Source: Sulfurimonas sediminis (GTDB lineage Bacteria > Campylobacterota > Campylobacteria > Campylobacterales > Sulfurimonadaceae). Taken from it: a stretch of DNA of 64,000 nt. Where the stretch lies: assembly GCF_014905115.1 (NCBI RefSeq), contig NZ_CP041235.1:1922001-1986000 (forward strand), in the 5' to 3' direction. A model generated the notes under the pieces. The model was given only the letters and a program-made list of their open reading frames with translations, was not told the origin of the DNA and ran no database searches. The translations under genes and the position numbers were made by a program. Shown piece by piece: positions 18,358 through 28,246 of this stretch (positions are counted from its first letter, which is position 1; each line of letters begins with the position of its first letter).

Positions 18358-18975
18358 TTAATATGCTAGAGGTGTTTTTTTAACACGCTCATCTTCATGT
18401 GGTGTAATCGCACCAAAACCTTCAAACTCCATTTGAGTTCCGGCTTTCATTTTGTCAAGTGGCGTTAACATATACGCATAGTCAACAAAATGCTCACGCT
18501 GTTCTGATGCCTGTTCATACTCTCCACCATGAGTAATAGCAAGTTCAGGACAAACTTCCGCACAGTAACCGCAAAAAATACAACGCCCTAAATTGATTGT
18601 ATACTCGGTTACTTCTTTTCGTGAGTTCTCATCTATCTTGGTATCCATACGAATACAGTCAGATATACAGATTTTTTCACAAAGTCCACACCCGATACAA
18701 CGTTCAGCATCACTTTCCCAAAGTCTTTTCATCTCATGCACGGCACGATAACGAGGACCTATAGGCAGTTTCTCCTGCGGATACTGTACCGTATGAATAT
18801 CAAACTTGATCATTTCACGAAGCACTACCCACAAACCGACAAACAGTTCGGCTCTGAAAGTTCTTTTTACCACACGTTTAAACTTACCCCAACCATCAGT
18901 AGGATAATCTTCAATATCAACTAAAAAGTAACCGTTGTCAGCTACATTTCTATCATTAAATTGTTCCATTTTCAT
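18358..18975 (-). CDS. nuoI: Complex I subunit I, 2x[4Fe-4S]
   Basis: A 205-residue ferredoxin-type subunit. Two CxxCxxCxxxC motifs are visible, CIGCGLCEKICISDC and CIFCGYCAEVCPE, which bind clusters N6a and N6b on the path to quinone. An N-terminal extension of about 30 residues and a polar C-terminal tail are longer than in minimal NuoI proteins. It lies 11 bp after nuoH. Confidence 0.96.
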   Translation of the reverse strand: MKMEQFNDRNVADNGYFLVDIEDYPTDGWGKFKRVVKRTFRAELFVGLWVVLREMIKFDIHTVQYPQEKLPIGPRYRAVHEMKRLWESDAERCIGCGLCEKICISDCIRMDTKIDENSRKEVTEYTINLGRCIFCGYCAEVCPELAITHGGEYEQASEQREHFVDYAYMLTPLDKMKAGTQMEFEGFGAITPHEDERVKKTPLAY

Positions 18976-18986
18976 TCATTATCCCC

Positions 18987-19976
18987 TTAAAACATCATCA
19001 CAAAGCCGGTGATTACAACATTAATCACGGCCAATGGCATTAGTACTTTCCAACATAACCACATCAACTGATCCGGTCTTACATCCGGCCAGGCAGCTCT
19101 TGTCCACAAAAAGAAGAAAAAGAAAAATGCCACTTTTGCTATAAGCCCCAATGCACCAAGCATACTTCCGTCACCATAACCACCCAAAAAGATAAGAGGA
19201 ATTACAAAGGAGATAAAGAACATATTTGCATACTCACCGATAAAGAACAGTCCCCATCTCATACCGGAATACTCTGTTCCAAATCCGTCAATAATCTCAT
19301 GGTCATTTGCTATCAGGTGAAACGGTGTACGTCCTGTTTCAGCAAATGCCGCTATCCAAAAAAGTACAAAGGCTACAGGCTGAGACCAAATAATCCAGTC
19401 ACTGATACCCCCTGCCTGGTAATTGTTAAAATCAATCAAAGACAAAGAACCAACCATCATAATCGGAGCTAAAATAGCCAATCCGCTTACAACCTCATAG
19501 GAAATAAATACCGCTGCAGTACGTGCTGCTGAAAGCAAAGAAAATTTGTTTGCCGAAGCCATACCGCCAAGCAACGGACCGTAAAGTCCGACAGCCATTA
19601 CACCAAGAATATACAAAATACCGATATTTAAATCGGCAACAATAGGATGTACCGTATAACCAAAGAGAGTAAACTGCGGGAAAAAAGGAATTGCCGCTGC
19701 TGCCATAAATGCAGTTGCCGCGGTAATTACAGGTGCAATTTTAAAAATTGGTCCTACTACATTCGTAGGAATAATATCTTCTTTTGTAAAAAGCTTTATA
19801 CCGTCTGCTGCCACTTGCAGTAAACCGTATGGTCCAACATACATTGGTCCTAAACGACGTTGCATAAATGCAAGTATCTTACGCTCAAAATATGTACCGA
19901 TACCTGCCAACGCAGAAAATATAAGTAGAATTACAACGACTTTTATGATCGTTTCAATTAAATATGCTGTATCCAT
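18987..19976 (-). CDS. nuoH: Complex I subunit H
   Basis: A 329-residue membrane subunit that helps form the quinone chamber. The signatures GTYFERKILAFMQRRLGPMYVGPYG (in parts), AETGRTPFHL and EYSGMRWGLFFIGEY are present. It has eight or nine hydrophobic helices. It is 3 bp from nuoG and 11 bp from nuoI. Confidence 0.97.
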   Translation of the reverse strand: MDTAYLIETIIKVVVILLIFSALAGIGTYFERKILAFMQRRLGPMYVGPYGLLQVAADGIKLFTKEDIIPTNVVGPIFKIAPVITAATAFMAAAAIPFFPQFTLFGYTVHPIVADLNIGILYILGVMAVGLYGPLLGGMASANKFSLLSAARTAAVFISYEVVSGLAILAPIMMVGSLSLIDFNNYQAGGISDWIIWSQPVAFVLFWIAAFAETGRTPFHLIANDHEIIDGFGTEYSGMRWGLFFIGEYANMFFISFVIPLIFLGGYGDGSMLGALGLIAKVAFFFFFFLWTRAAWPDVRPDQLMWLCWKVLMPLAVINVVITGFVMMF

Positions 19977-19979
19977 ATA

Positions 19980-22466
19980 TTACCCCTTTTGGATTGAAGC
20001 TGTACTAAAACGGTAGCCGTCAAAGAGTGCTTCTGAGTTTAATTTTTTATCAAATGTAGGTAAAACCACTATATCACCTGCAATTTTATTGTCACAAACA
20101 ACTTTTGCAGTCAGTTCACCTTTTTTAGTTTTCACTGTGACTGTATCACCCTCATTGTAATCAGTTTTGGATAAATACTCTTCACTCATGTAAATACCGC
20201 TTACTTCGTCAAGATTTGTTGTTTTGTAGGTAAATTCCGTAAACTGTCTTACAGGATTTGCTAAATAGATTATACACCCTTCTAACTTATCTTCACTGAA
20301 TTTTTCCACACTTTCATCTTCACTTGCCTCTACTGCTACATTTTCTAACACATAGCCACGCACTTCCGTACCGTCATTTTCATAATGATTTGGCAGGTTA
20401 TCGAACTCTTGGGCTTTAAATCCTGTTGCAACAGGAAGTTCTACAGTGTAGTCTATAATATTTTCTGCTTCAAAACCAAGCGCTTTTGCAATATCGTTTA
20501 ATTCATATCCCTCATATCCGATAGCCGCATTAGTAGGATTGACACGCTTGTTTACAGATGTCAATGTTCCTTCCTGCTGATTGATTGCAGGCATATCAAG
20601 ATCACCGTCACCAAGCCCGGAGAGTACAAAATCACCATCAGTGTTATACGCAACCGTATAGGAACCTTTTTCGTCATCAAGATCACAAATCAGCGCTACA
20701 CCCAATGAGTTTGTAAGTGTTGGAATCATGGTCACTTCAAAAGCTGAGTATTTTTCAAGCAAAGCTACCAGTCGAGCCAGGTTTTTTGCATTTGGATGCA
20801 TATATAAATCTGGACCGACCATAAGAGCAAAAGTCTCTTTTTTCTTCAGGTTTTTTTCAAGTGCCTGCATAAATGTGTCATCAAGACCAAGAATTTCTAA
20901 AAGTCTGTTCTCATCAACTTCCACTTCTTTTGCAACTTTGGTAGAAACCATCTTGGTTTTTTCTACTTCAATCTCTTCTTCTTCTCCAGTCTCTTCATTG
21001 ACTTTTGTCTCTTTGACAAGTTCCACAACTTTTTCTTTCACAACTTCTTCAACTGTAACGGTTTTTTGTGAATGAAAAGAAGCAAGGTATTCAACAATAT
21101 CAGAAGGCAGTTTCGATTTGTCTGCAAAAAGATCAAGCAAAAGGTATAAAGCTGCTTCTTCTTGGAGAGGAGCATGTGCAACTGTCATGATAGACTTCCC
21201 TATGCCCTCAATAATCGGATCTTTTACAGGATGAAAATAAATTCCTGCGCCTTTTTTTACTGTCAGCGAATTATTTAATGCATAACGTGCATTTGGATTG
21301 TCAGTTTTGAGTGCCGAACCGACAGAGACTATAAAGTTTGTACTATGTACTTTTTCCAAGTCACCTTTATAGAGTTTATGGCCACTGATTTGTGCATAAT
21401 TGTTTAAAAAATCCTGAAATGCTTTTGCTTCCGGATTGACAAGTCTGTATCCGAATTTTTCTTTCATTTTTTGAAGCAGGTAGGCTTCTTCATTGGTAAT
21501 TGTAGATGTAAAAGCTATTGTATCTGCCTTTTTAAAGGCCTCGAGTGCATTTGCAAATGCAGTCTCGTCTTTTATAACACCGGCATTTTGATAATCAAAC
21601 CCGTAACGGCCTGCACCACAAAGTGAAACATAATTCCATTCGTTCATCACACGGTATATTTTATCTTCCGGATTATCTATGCTTGTATGCTTCAGATCAT
21701 AGGTTATCTGACATCCGGCAGAACAGTGGCCACAGGTTGCAGGAACCTGTTTTAACTCCCATGCATTTGCTTTATACATAAACTGTGTATCAACAAGCGC
21801 TCCGACCGGGCAGACTGCTGCACATTCGCCACAGGAAGTACAGTCAAGTACATCCGTTCCGTTTGTCAAACCAATGACAGACTTGTTAAGTTTGTTCCAC
21901 ATTGCATATGCGTCTTTTGGCATGCTCTCTTTATACTCTGGATTCAGAGGGTCTGAACCTCGTGGAATTGTTTTAAGAGAATTGTCCCCTATCATATCCT
22001 TACAGGCAGTTACACAACGTTCACACACGATACAAAGACCCGGATCATAGTGTAAATGTCCCCAGTCATGAGAACTTCTGTCTACATCCTTAATGGAATA
22101 ATGTTGTGAATCAACACCCATCTCAAGTGTATAGTTTTGCAGTTCACACTCACCTGACTGATCACATACACCACATTGAAGCGGATGGTTCACATCGTAT
22201 ACTTCCATGATGATTCTGCGCTCTTTTTCTATAGACTCAGTCGATGTTACTACCTGCATTCCCTCTTTTGCTTTTGCATTACAGGCATATACCTGTTTTC
22301 CATTTGCTTCAACAAGACATATACGACAGGCTAGAGTCGGGCTACATCTTGTCAAATAACATATTGCAGGAATAAATATGTCATTTGCACGGGCAGCATT
22401 CAATAAATACTCACCCTCTTTTGTCTGAACATCTTTTCCGTCAATGTTTATGGTAATTTCGCTCAT
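19980..22466 (-). CDS. nuoG: Complex I subunit G, second copy (828 aa)
   Basis: Fe-S and molybdopterin-like subunit of complex I. The N-terminal [2Fe-2S] ligands are C36, C47, C50, C62; then HPLQCGVCDQSGEC (His/Cys cluster), LCIVCERCVTAC, CTSCGECAAVCPVG, and an N7-type set C245, C248, C252 and C283. The C-terminal half is a molybdopterin-oxidoreductase-like fold without visible cofactor role. Residues about 468-520 form an unusual Val/Glu/Lys-rich charged insertion absent from the neighbouring copy. It overlaps the first nuoG by 1 bp; the two are clear paralogues. Confidence 0.93.
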   Translation of the reverse strand: MSEITINIDGKDVQTKEGEYLLNAARANDIFIPAICYLTRCSPTLACRICLVEANGKQVYACNAKAKEGMQVVTSTESIEKERRIIMEVYDVNHPLQCGVCDQSGECELQNYTLEMGVDSQHYSIKDVDRSSHDWGHLHYDPGLCIVCERCVTACKDMIGDNSLKTIPRGSDPLNPEYKESMPKDAYAMWNKLNKSVIGLTNGTDVLDCTSCGECAAVCPVGALVDTQFMYKANAWELKQVPATCGHCSAGCQITYDLKHTSIDNPEDKIYRVMNEWNYVSLCGAGRYGFDYQNAGVIKDETAFANALEAFKKADTIAFTSTITNEEAYLLQKMKEKFGYRLVNPEAKAFQDFLNNYAQISGHKLYKGDLEKVHSTNFIVSVGSALKTDNPNARYALNNSLTVKKGAGIYFHPVKDPIIEGIGKSIMTVAHAPLQEEAALYLLLDLFADKSKLPSDIVEYLASFHSQKTVTVEEVVKEKVVELVKETKVNEETGEEEEIEVEKTKMVSTKVAKEVEVDENRLLEILGLDDTFMQALEKNLKKKETFALMVGPDLYMHPNAKNLARLVALLEKYSAFEVTMIPTLTNSLGVALICDLDDEKGSYTVAYNTDGDFVLSGLGDGDLDMPAINQQEGTLTSVNKRVNPTNAAIGYEGYELNDIAKALGFEAENIIDYTVELPVATGFKAQEFDNLPNHYENDGTEVRGYVLENVAVEASEDESVEKFSEDKLEGCIIYLANPVRQFTEFTYKTTNLDEVSGIYMSEEYLSKTDYNEGDTVTVKTKKGELTAKVVCDNKIAGDIVVLPTFDKKLNSEALFDGYRFSTASIQKG

Positions 22467-24709
22467 TATATTACTCTCGCTATTTTGGATTTTTCAAATC
22501 TATATCTGCTAAAATCCTGACCTAAATCGAAGGTAGGATTGAGTGCTATAGTTCCTTTTAGTTCTTCATCTTGTTTAAAAACTCTTTGTATTGTTCTTGA
22601 TGCAAAGCTTATTTCAACTACATCACCATCTGCAATCTTTGCAGCTGCCGCAAACTGAGCCGAGCCTCTTAATGTTGTATCTTTTTCCAACTGATGTGTT
22701 TTATTTGTAAACGCATTAAATTGCAAAACAGGGTTACAATTGTAAATTACACTTCCGTTAAACTCAGGCAACTCTTCAACAGGTGCAATTTCTGAATCTG
22801 TTTCACATACAACTTCATCTAAGATATAGCCCCTTTTGTCTTCACCGTAAGGTGTTAAAAAGTTTTCCAGATCATCAAAAGCAATTGCTTTAAAACCTTT
22901 TGAAGGATCGAGTTCTTTTGTATAGTCAATAGTATTTTCTTTTTTCAGACCAAGAGCATTTGCTATATCATTCAAAGTATATCCTTCAAAAGGAAGTGCC
23001 ACATTCAACGGAAGCACCTGATTGTCAACATTGACAACTGTTCCTTCCACTTGATTAAGTGCCGGCATCGCTAAATCTGAATCTTTTAAAGATGACATTA
23101 TAAAGTCACCTTCTGCATTATAGGCAACAATATTGCCTATATTTTCATCAGTGTCAAGTTTACATGTAAGGGCAACCCCTGCAGTGTTTACTTCTGTTGG
23201 AATAATCAGTAATGAAAATTCAGTATATTTTTCAATCAAAGCTGCCAGTTTTGCAATATTTTTTGCACGCTTGTGCGCAAATACATCACTGCCGATGATA
23301 AGTACATGTTTTTGTGCTCTTTTGAATGATTTTGTCATAAGCTTCAGTTCATCATCGCCTACATTACTTTCAGCTTCAAGATATCCTAAGTCCAACTCAT
23401 CCAAAAATGCTTTTGTATTTTCATCTATATCTCTGTTTTTCAGAAGTTCATGTACCAAAAGTGCCATAACACCCTCTTCTGTACCCACTTCATATTTCAT
23501 AAACTGTGTAGCCGTATTTTTCATAAGTGCATCTTCAAGCGGATGCGCATATACTATTTTTGCACCGTTATGCTGGGATGCTGTTCGCACGGCATAGCGT
23601 ACCATCGGATTATCCGTCGCCAAACGTGTGCCGATAATAATGATCGCGTCAGCCTGTTTGACGGCATCCATCGAAGCACTGTGATGCAGTTTACCGCTTA
23701 CTGAAGAATAAGCTTTCATAAATTCAGCATACAGTCTTGCATCCTCATTAAAAAGTTTTATCCCAAGTTTCTCTTTTAAAAGCTGTAAAATATGCGCCTC
23801 TTCATTTGTAATAATGGAAGAAAAGCGTATTGCGTTTGCATTTTGAATAGCTTCAACTGCCTTTTTAAATGCTTCTTCGTCTTTAGAGGCACGATTTTCA
23901 AAATCAAATCCGAAACGCCCTGCTCCACATAATGAATTGAATTCATAATTGTTTTTCACTCTGTAAATAGAATCTTCACCATTAATACCGACATGGCGTG
24001 TTTCATATTCCAAAGCACATCCTGCGGAACAGTGAGCACATGTTGAGGGAACACGGGAGAGTTCCCAGGCATTTGCAGAGTATTGAAAATCACTGCTTAC
24101 CAAAGCACCGACCGGACAGACTGCAATACATTCACCACAGAATGTACAGTCTAATGTTTGGGCATTTTTTGGGATAATGACAGAAGAATAACCACCGAAT
24201 TTTACTTCAATAGCATCATCCCCTATAACTTCATTACATACATGTACACATTTTTCGCACATAATACATAATGCAGGATCATAATTAATCAGTCCCCAGT
24301 GCTCCACTTTTCTGAGTTGGTCTTTTGCAGAAAACTCCTGTTGTGCTACGCCAAACTCCAAAGTCATATTTTGCAGATCACATTCACCTGATTTATCACA
24401 AACACCACACTCCAATGGATGATTTACATCATAGAGTTTCATGATATTTGTCCGTTCAAGCTCAAGCTCGGCAGAATTTGTTCTGACTTCAATACCCTCT
24501 GTCGGAGGTGTGTTGCAAGAGAGAACAAGCCCGTCTACACCTTCTACCTCGACAGAACAGATACGGCATGAGGCACAGGGTGTTGTTTTAGAAATATAGC
24601 ACATAGTAGGAATGTAGATGTCATTTTTTCTCGCAGCCTGAAGAATTGTCTCCCCTTTTACTGCTGTAACATCTTTGCCGTCAATTTTAAAATTTATAAT
24701 TTTACTCAT
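22466..24709 (-). CDS. nuoG: Complex I subunit G, first copy (747 aa)
   Basis: A second NuoG-type protein encoded directly upstream of the first. [2Fe-2S] ligands are C37, C48, C51, C65; HPLECGVCDKSGECDLQ, LCIMCEKCVHVC, CTFCGECIAVCPVG and an N7-type CAHCSAGC with a later LCGAGRFGF follow. All cluster-binding sites look intact, as in the other copy. It is shorter because it lacks the charged insertion. Which copy occupies complex I, or whether both do in one or in alternative complexes, cannot be told from sequence. It follows the flavoprotein gene by 12 bp. Confidence 0.92.
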   Translation of the reverse strand: MSKIINFKIDGKDVTAVKGETILQAARKNDIYIPTMCYISKTTPCASCRICSVEVEGVDGLVLSCNTPPTEGIEVRTNSAELELERTNIMKLYDVNHPLECGVCDKSGECDLQNMTLEFGVAQQEFSAKDQLRKVEHWGLINYDPALCIMCEKCVHVCNEVIGDDAIEVKFGGYSSVIIPKNAQTLDCTFCGECIAVCPVGALVSSDFQYSANAWELSRVPSTCAHCSAGCALEYETRHVGINGEDSIYRVKNNYEFNSLCGAGRFGFDFENRASKDEEAFKKAVEAIQNANAIRFSSIITNEEAHILQLLKEKLGIKLFNEDARLYAEFMKAYSSVSGKLHHSASMDAVKQADAIIIIGTRLATDNPMVRYAVRTASQHNGAKIVYAHPLEDALMKNTATQFMKYEVGTEEGVMALLVHELLKNRDIDENTKAFLDELDLGYLEAESNVGDDELKLMTKSFKRAQKHVLIIGSDVFAHKRAKNIAKLAALIEKYTEFSLLIIPTEVNTAGVALTCKLDTDENIGNIVAYNAEGDFIMSSLKDSDLAMPALNQVEGTVVNVDNQVLPLNVALPFEGYTLNDIANALGLKKENTIDYTKELDPSKGFKAIAFDDLENFLTPYGEDKRGYILDEVVCETDSEIAPVEELPEFNGSVIYNCNPVLQFNAFTNKTHQLEKDTTLRGSAQFAAAAKIADGDVVEISFASRTIQRVFKQDEELKGTIALNPTFDLGQDFSRYRFEKSKIARVI

Positions 24710-24721
24710 TTACGACTCCCC

Positions 24722-26764
24722 TTATGCCTGTACCATTGCTATATAATAACAACGCATACATCTGTCAGCTTCACTTAAAGCCTGCTCCTGTGTAAAGCCA
24801 AGGTTTACTTCCGCATTATTATGCTTTCGCACTTCAACATCCAAAACAGAAGAGTGCTCACGAGGAAGACCCGGCAGCCAGCCGGTAACTTTCTCTTTTT
24901 TATCATAAACTTTCAGTTTTACAAGATGATCTTCCATAATCTCATCATCAGTCAAGCTTATTTCACCGGTCTGCACATAACGAGCCATGACTGATGCTGC
25001 CCGCTTTGCCTGACCTACGGCATTGACAATCGTCATAGGACCATACTCACAGTCACCTGCGGCAAAAATACCTTTGCGTGATGTCATATAGTCTTTTCCG
25101 TTTGTCTTGATTGTAGCCCATGAAGTCATCTCTATTTCCCACTCTTCAGGCAGCAGATCCAAATCAGCCGACTGAGATACCGCAGGAATAAGATAGTCTG
25201 CTTCAATGGTATAAGACTCTCCTTCAATTTTTACAAGCTGCGCGCGTCCACCGTTTGGATCCGGAACAAGTTCAAACTTGTCAATCAGCAACTCTCTTAA
25301 AATATCATTTTCATCTGTCGTAATTTTATTTACAGCGGAGTGAAAAAGAAACTCAACACCCTCTTCAACCGCTTCATGGTACTCTTCATAAGTTGTATTG
25401 CGTATAATTGTCTTCTCATCACGACGGTAAATCATATAGACTTTTTTTGCGTTTGCCCGAATTGCACAACGCACAACATCCATTGAAGTAAATCCGCCAC
25501 CGACACAGACAACAGTTTTACCTGTCAAGTCTACATAATCGGTTGTCAGCAGATTCTCTTCCTGAACCTCTTTTGGAATGGTAATACCGTATTTTTCATA
25601 CAGATTGACACGGTCAAGAAAGTCAATTGCTCCCCAGTATCCCTTAATCTCAGGTCTCTCATTTTCACAACGCACCTTTTTGGAGATTCGGGTACCGACA
25701 GCTACCATTGTTGCATCATATTCTTTTTCAAATCTTCGCATATCATCAGCAGTAATTCTGGAGTTTGTGATAAAATTCACACCCATATCACGGACACATT
25801 CAATATCTTGATTATATTTGTCAACAGGCATACGGTATTCGGGAACACCGACAGCCACTTCACCGCCCAAGACAGGAAGGTCTTCATAAACATCAACTTC
25901 TATTCCCTCTGCAGCAAGATAATAGGCAGTTGTGAGTCCTGCAGGACCTGCACCGATAACAGCAACTTTTTTATCAATCGGCGGTTTTTTCTCCATAGGA
26001 TGAAAAAAGCTGTATTCATGATCGGTTTCCCAGTCTGCACCCAAACGTTTAAGCGCCATAATTGAAATAGGCTCATCAAGATTGGTTCTTCGACAGGCAT
26101 CTTCACACGGATGCGGACAAACACGCCCACATGTGTGTGCAAGCGGCATGGTCTGGCGTGTCGCTTCCAGGGAGTCGTCAAAACGCAAGTCTCTTACACC
26201 CTCAATATATCCGGGTATATCAACATGCGCAGGACAGGCATCCGTACACGGTGCCGTTATTTTTGCTATATAACCGATTTTTTCATCATAATGTTTTGAC
26301 TTTTTCTTTTCGTTAATACACTCCAGGAATGTATCTTCAAAATGATTCATCAAATCAAGTATAGGATTTGGAACTGTTTTTCCAATCTCACACTTAGAAG
26401 TTATCTGCATACTTTTACCGATCTCTTTTAAGTGGTCTAAATCAGCCAATTCACCTTCACCACGAGCAATTTTATCAAGCTGGTCATATAAAATACGGCC
26501 ACCCCATCTTCCAGGAGCACATCTTCCGCATGCTTCCGAATAGACTTGATACTGTGCAGCATATTCCATCGCAAGACGGATAACATCTACATCCTCATGA
26601 AACAACGAAACACCATCCCAGCCGATAAAAGCTTTTGAATCACGGTGATCATCATATTGTGCCGGTAAATTATAAGCTGATTCCTCCCACTCTTCTTGGG
26701 GTTTGCCAATATTATTAACAAGCTCACCATTCCAAGTAGAAAAATATACTTTGCTCACATTCAA
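24722..26764 (-). CDS. GltD-like flavoprotein with NuoF-type Fe-S domain, complex I input subunit
   Basis: A 680-residue fusion in the operon position of nuoF. Residues about 60-150 resemble the C-terminal N3-cluster domain of NuoF, but the usual CGxCxPCR reads CGRCAPGR (C79, C82, Gly85), with a later Cys125, so one of four ligands is missing. Residues 165-235 carry GltD-type cysteines (C173, C177, C212, C216, C220, C224). An FAD Rossmann motif (VIGAGPAGLTTAYYLA) and an NAD(P) motif (GGGFTSMDVV, then YRRDE) follow, as in glutamate-synthase small subunits. The FMN fold of NuoF is absent. It probably passes electrons from NAD(P)H or a ferredoxin-like carrier to NuoG. Confidence 0.88.
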   Translation of the reverse strand: MNVSKVYFSTWNGELVNNIGKPQEEWEESAYNLPAQYDDHRDSKAFIGWDGVSLFHEDVDVIRLAMEYAAQYQVYSEACGRCAPGRWGGRILYDQLDKIARGEGELADLDHLKEIGKSMQITSKCEIGKTVPNPILDLMNHFEDTFLECINEKKKSKHYDEKIGYIAKITAPCTDACPAHVDIPGYIEGVRDLRFDDSLEATRQTMPLAHTCGRVCPHPCEDACRRTNLDEPISIMALKRLGADWETDHEYSFFHPMEKKPPIDKKVAVIGAGPAGLTTAYYLAAEGIEVDVYEDLPVLGGEVAVGVPEYRMPVDKYNQDIECVRDMGVNFITNSRITADDMRRFEKEYDATMVAVGTRISKKVRCENERPEIKGYWGAIDFLDRVNLYEKYGITIPKEVQEENLLTTDYVDLTGKTVVCVGGGFTSMDVVRCAIRANAKKVYMIYRRDEKTIIRNTTYEEYHEAVEEGVEFLFHSAVNKITTDENDILRELLIDKFELVPDPNGGRAQLVKIEGESYTIEADYLIPAVSQSADLDLLPEEWEIEMTSWATIKTNGKDYMTSRKGIFAAGDCEYGPMTIVNAVGQAKRAASVMARYVQTGEISLTDDEIMEDHLVKLKVYDKKEKVTGWLPGLPREHSSVLDVEVRKHNNAEVNLGFTQEQALSEADRCMRCYYIAMVQA

Positions 26765-26767
26765 TCC

Positions 26768-26992
26768 CTATTTTTTCACTACGATAGTCCAGTCGACTTC
26801 GTTAAATTTTAATGAGTTATACAGTTCATACCCACACTCTTTTACCAAATCAGCACTTCTTTGAATTGGAGAAAAATCTCCTATTTCAAAAAGAAAAATC
26901 AAAGTCTCGGTAGGCTTGTGTTTCTCTTGCAAAATCTCTTTCATACGAGGTTCAAAATTATCTTTTAAGTGTCTTAAATCATATCTTTTCAT
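26768..26992 (-). CDS. nuoE: Short epsilon-type NuoE replacement subunit
   Basis: A 74-residue soluble protein in the nuoE position. It matches the small Campylobacter/Helicobacter subunit that replaces NuoE, with no cysteines and therefore no [2Fe-2S] N1a cluster. It starts [17 protein letters not shown] and ends VDWTIVVKK. It overlaps the nuoD stop by 1 bp and is 3 bp from the flavoprotein gene. The gene symbol reflects position and family naming, not classical NuoE chemistry. Confidence 0.85.
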   Translation of the reverse strand: MKRYDLRHLKDNFEPRMKEILQEKHKPTETLIFLFEIGDFSPIQRSADLVKECGYELYNSLKFNEVDWTIVVKK

Positions 26993-28233
26993 TATCTGTC
27001 AACCTCACCAAATACAATATTTGTTGTCCCAATTATAGAAACAACATCTGGAATGTAATGACCCGGTAACAAGTCGGTTAAAATTCCGGTGTGCCAAAAT
27101 GACGGCGCACGGAGTTTTAGTCTGTACGGATAAGGACCACCTTGGGAATTGATGTAGAATCCAAGCTCCCCTTTCGGTGACTCCGTCGGTACGTAGACTT
27201 CTCCAACCGGTGGTCTCATCCCCTGTGTTACAAGCACAAAGTGCTGCATCAAAGAGTAGTTTTGTGTCATGATGTCAATTTTCGGTGCGGAAATATACTT
27301 CGGAGCATGTGCCATCAAGTCAGTCTGTCCGTCTTTTTCACATTTTTCATACATTTCTATACATTGGTACAGAATCTTTGCACTTTGTCTCATCTCTTCC
27401 ATATAGATACGGTAACGGGCAAAGTTATCACCTTTGTCTGAAAAAGGAACATCAAACTCCACTTCATCATAGAGTTCATACGGCTCTTCTTTACGAATGT
27501 CCCATGCAACACCGGAAGCTCTGAGCATTGGACCTGTACAGCCCCATGAAAGTGCCATCTCTGTAGAAATCACTCCCACCTCTTCCATTCTCATCAGCCA
27601 AATACGGTTAGAGTCCAAAAGGTCTTCATAGTCTTTAATATTCTGCGGCAGTTTGTTTAAAAATACTCTCAACTGGTGCAAAAATCCATCCTGCAGATCA
27701 AGAGGGACTCCACCTATACGAATTGCCGCATGTGTCAAACGTGCACCACAATAGCCTTCGATAATATCCATCAGGTATTCTCTTTCACGGAAAGCAAAAA
27801 GAAAAACCGTCATAGCTCCGATGTCAAGTGCCGTCGTTGCCAACCAAAAAAGGTGAGACATTAAACGGTTGATTTCCAAAAGAAGCATACGAATGACTTT
27901 TGCACGGCGAGGCACTTCAAGCCCGATGAGTTTTTCAACAGCCAGAGCAAAGCCGTAGTTGTTTGAAGATGATGCAATATAGTCCATACGGTCTGTTGTC
28001 GGCATAAACTCGTTATAAATCATGTTTTCAGCCATCTTCTCCATACCACGGTGCAAATACCCGATATCAGGATGTGCTTTTACAATCTGTTCCTGTTGCA
28101 GATGCAGCATTAAACGCAACTGCCCGTGAGCAGACGGATGCTGTGGACCGAAGTTTAATATCAGTTCATTGTCATCTCTGTCAAATGTTATATTTTCAAA
28201 AAACGGTGTTAATCTGTTTTTTACCTGTGCCAT
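26992..28233 (-). CDS. nuoD: Complex I subunit D
   Basis: The 49-kDa-type subunit, 413 residues. Signatures include [19 protein letters not shown] (quinone-site His), [36 protein letters not shown] and the C-terminal [12 protein letters not shown]. It forms the quinone pocket with NuoB and NuoH. It is separate from nuoC, unlike the fused NuoCD of enterobacteria, and lies 13 bp after it. Confidence 0.97.
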   Translation of the reverse strand: MAQVKNRLTPFFENITFDRDDNELILNFGPQHPSAHGQLRLMLHLQQEQIVKAHPDIGYLHRGMEKMAENMIYNEFMPTTDRMDYIASSSNNYGFALAVEKLIGLEVPRRAKVIRMLLLEINRLMSHLFWLATTALDIGAMTVFLFAFREREYLMDIIEGYCGARLTHAAIRIGGVPLDLQDGFLHQLRVFLNKLPQNIKDYEDLLDSNRIWLMRMEEVGVISTEMALSWGCTGPMLRASGVAWDIRKEEPYELYDEVEFDVPFSDKGDNFARYRIYMEEMRQSAKILYQCIEMYEKCEKDGQTDLMAHAPKYISAPKIDIMTQNYSLMQHFVLVTQGMRPPVGEVYVPTESPKGELGFYINSQGGPYPYRLKLRAPSFWHTGILTDLLPGHYIPDVVSIIGTTNIVFGEVDR

Positions 28234-28246
28234 ATTTTATACCACC

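Noticed and set aside
20728-21075. Rightward Ser/Thr-rich ORF opposite nuoG
   Set aside because: It is the complement of the Val/Glu/Lys insertion and its low complexity explains the open frame.
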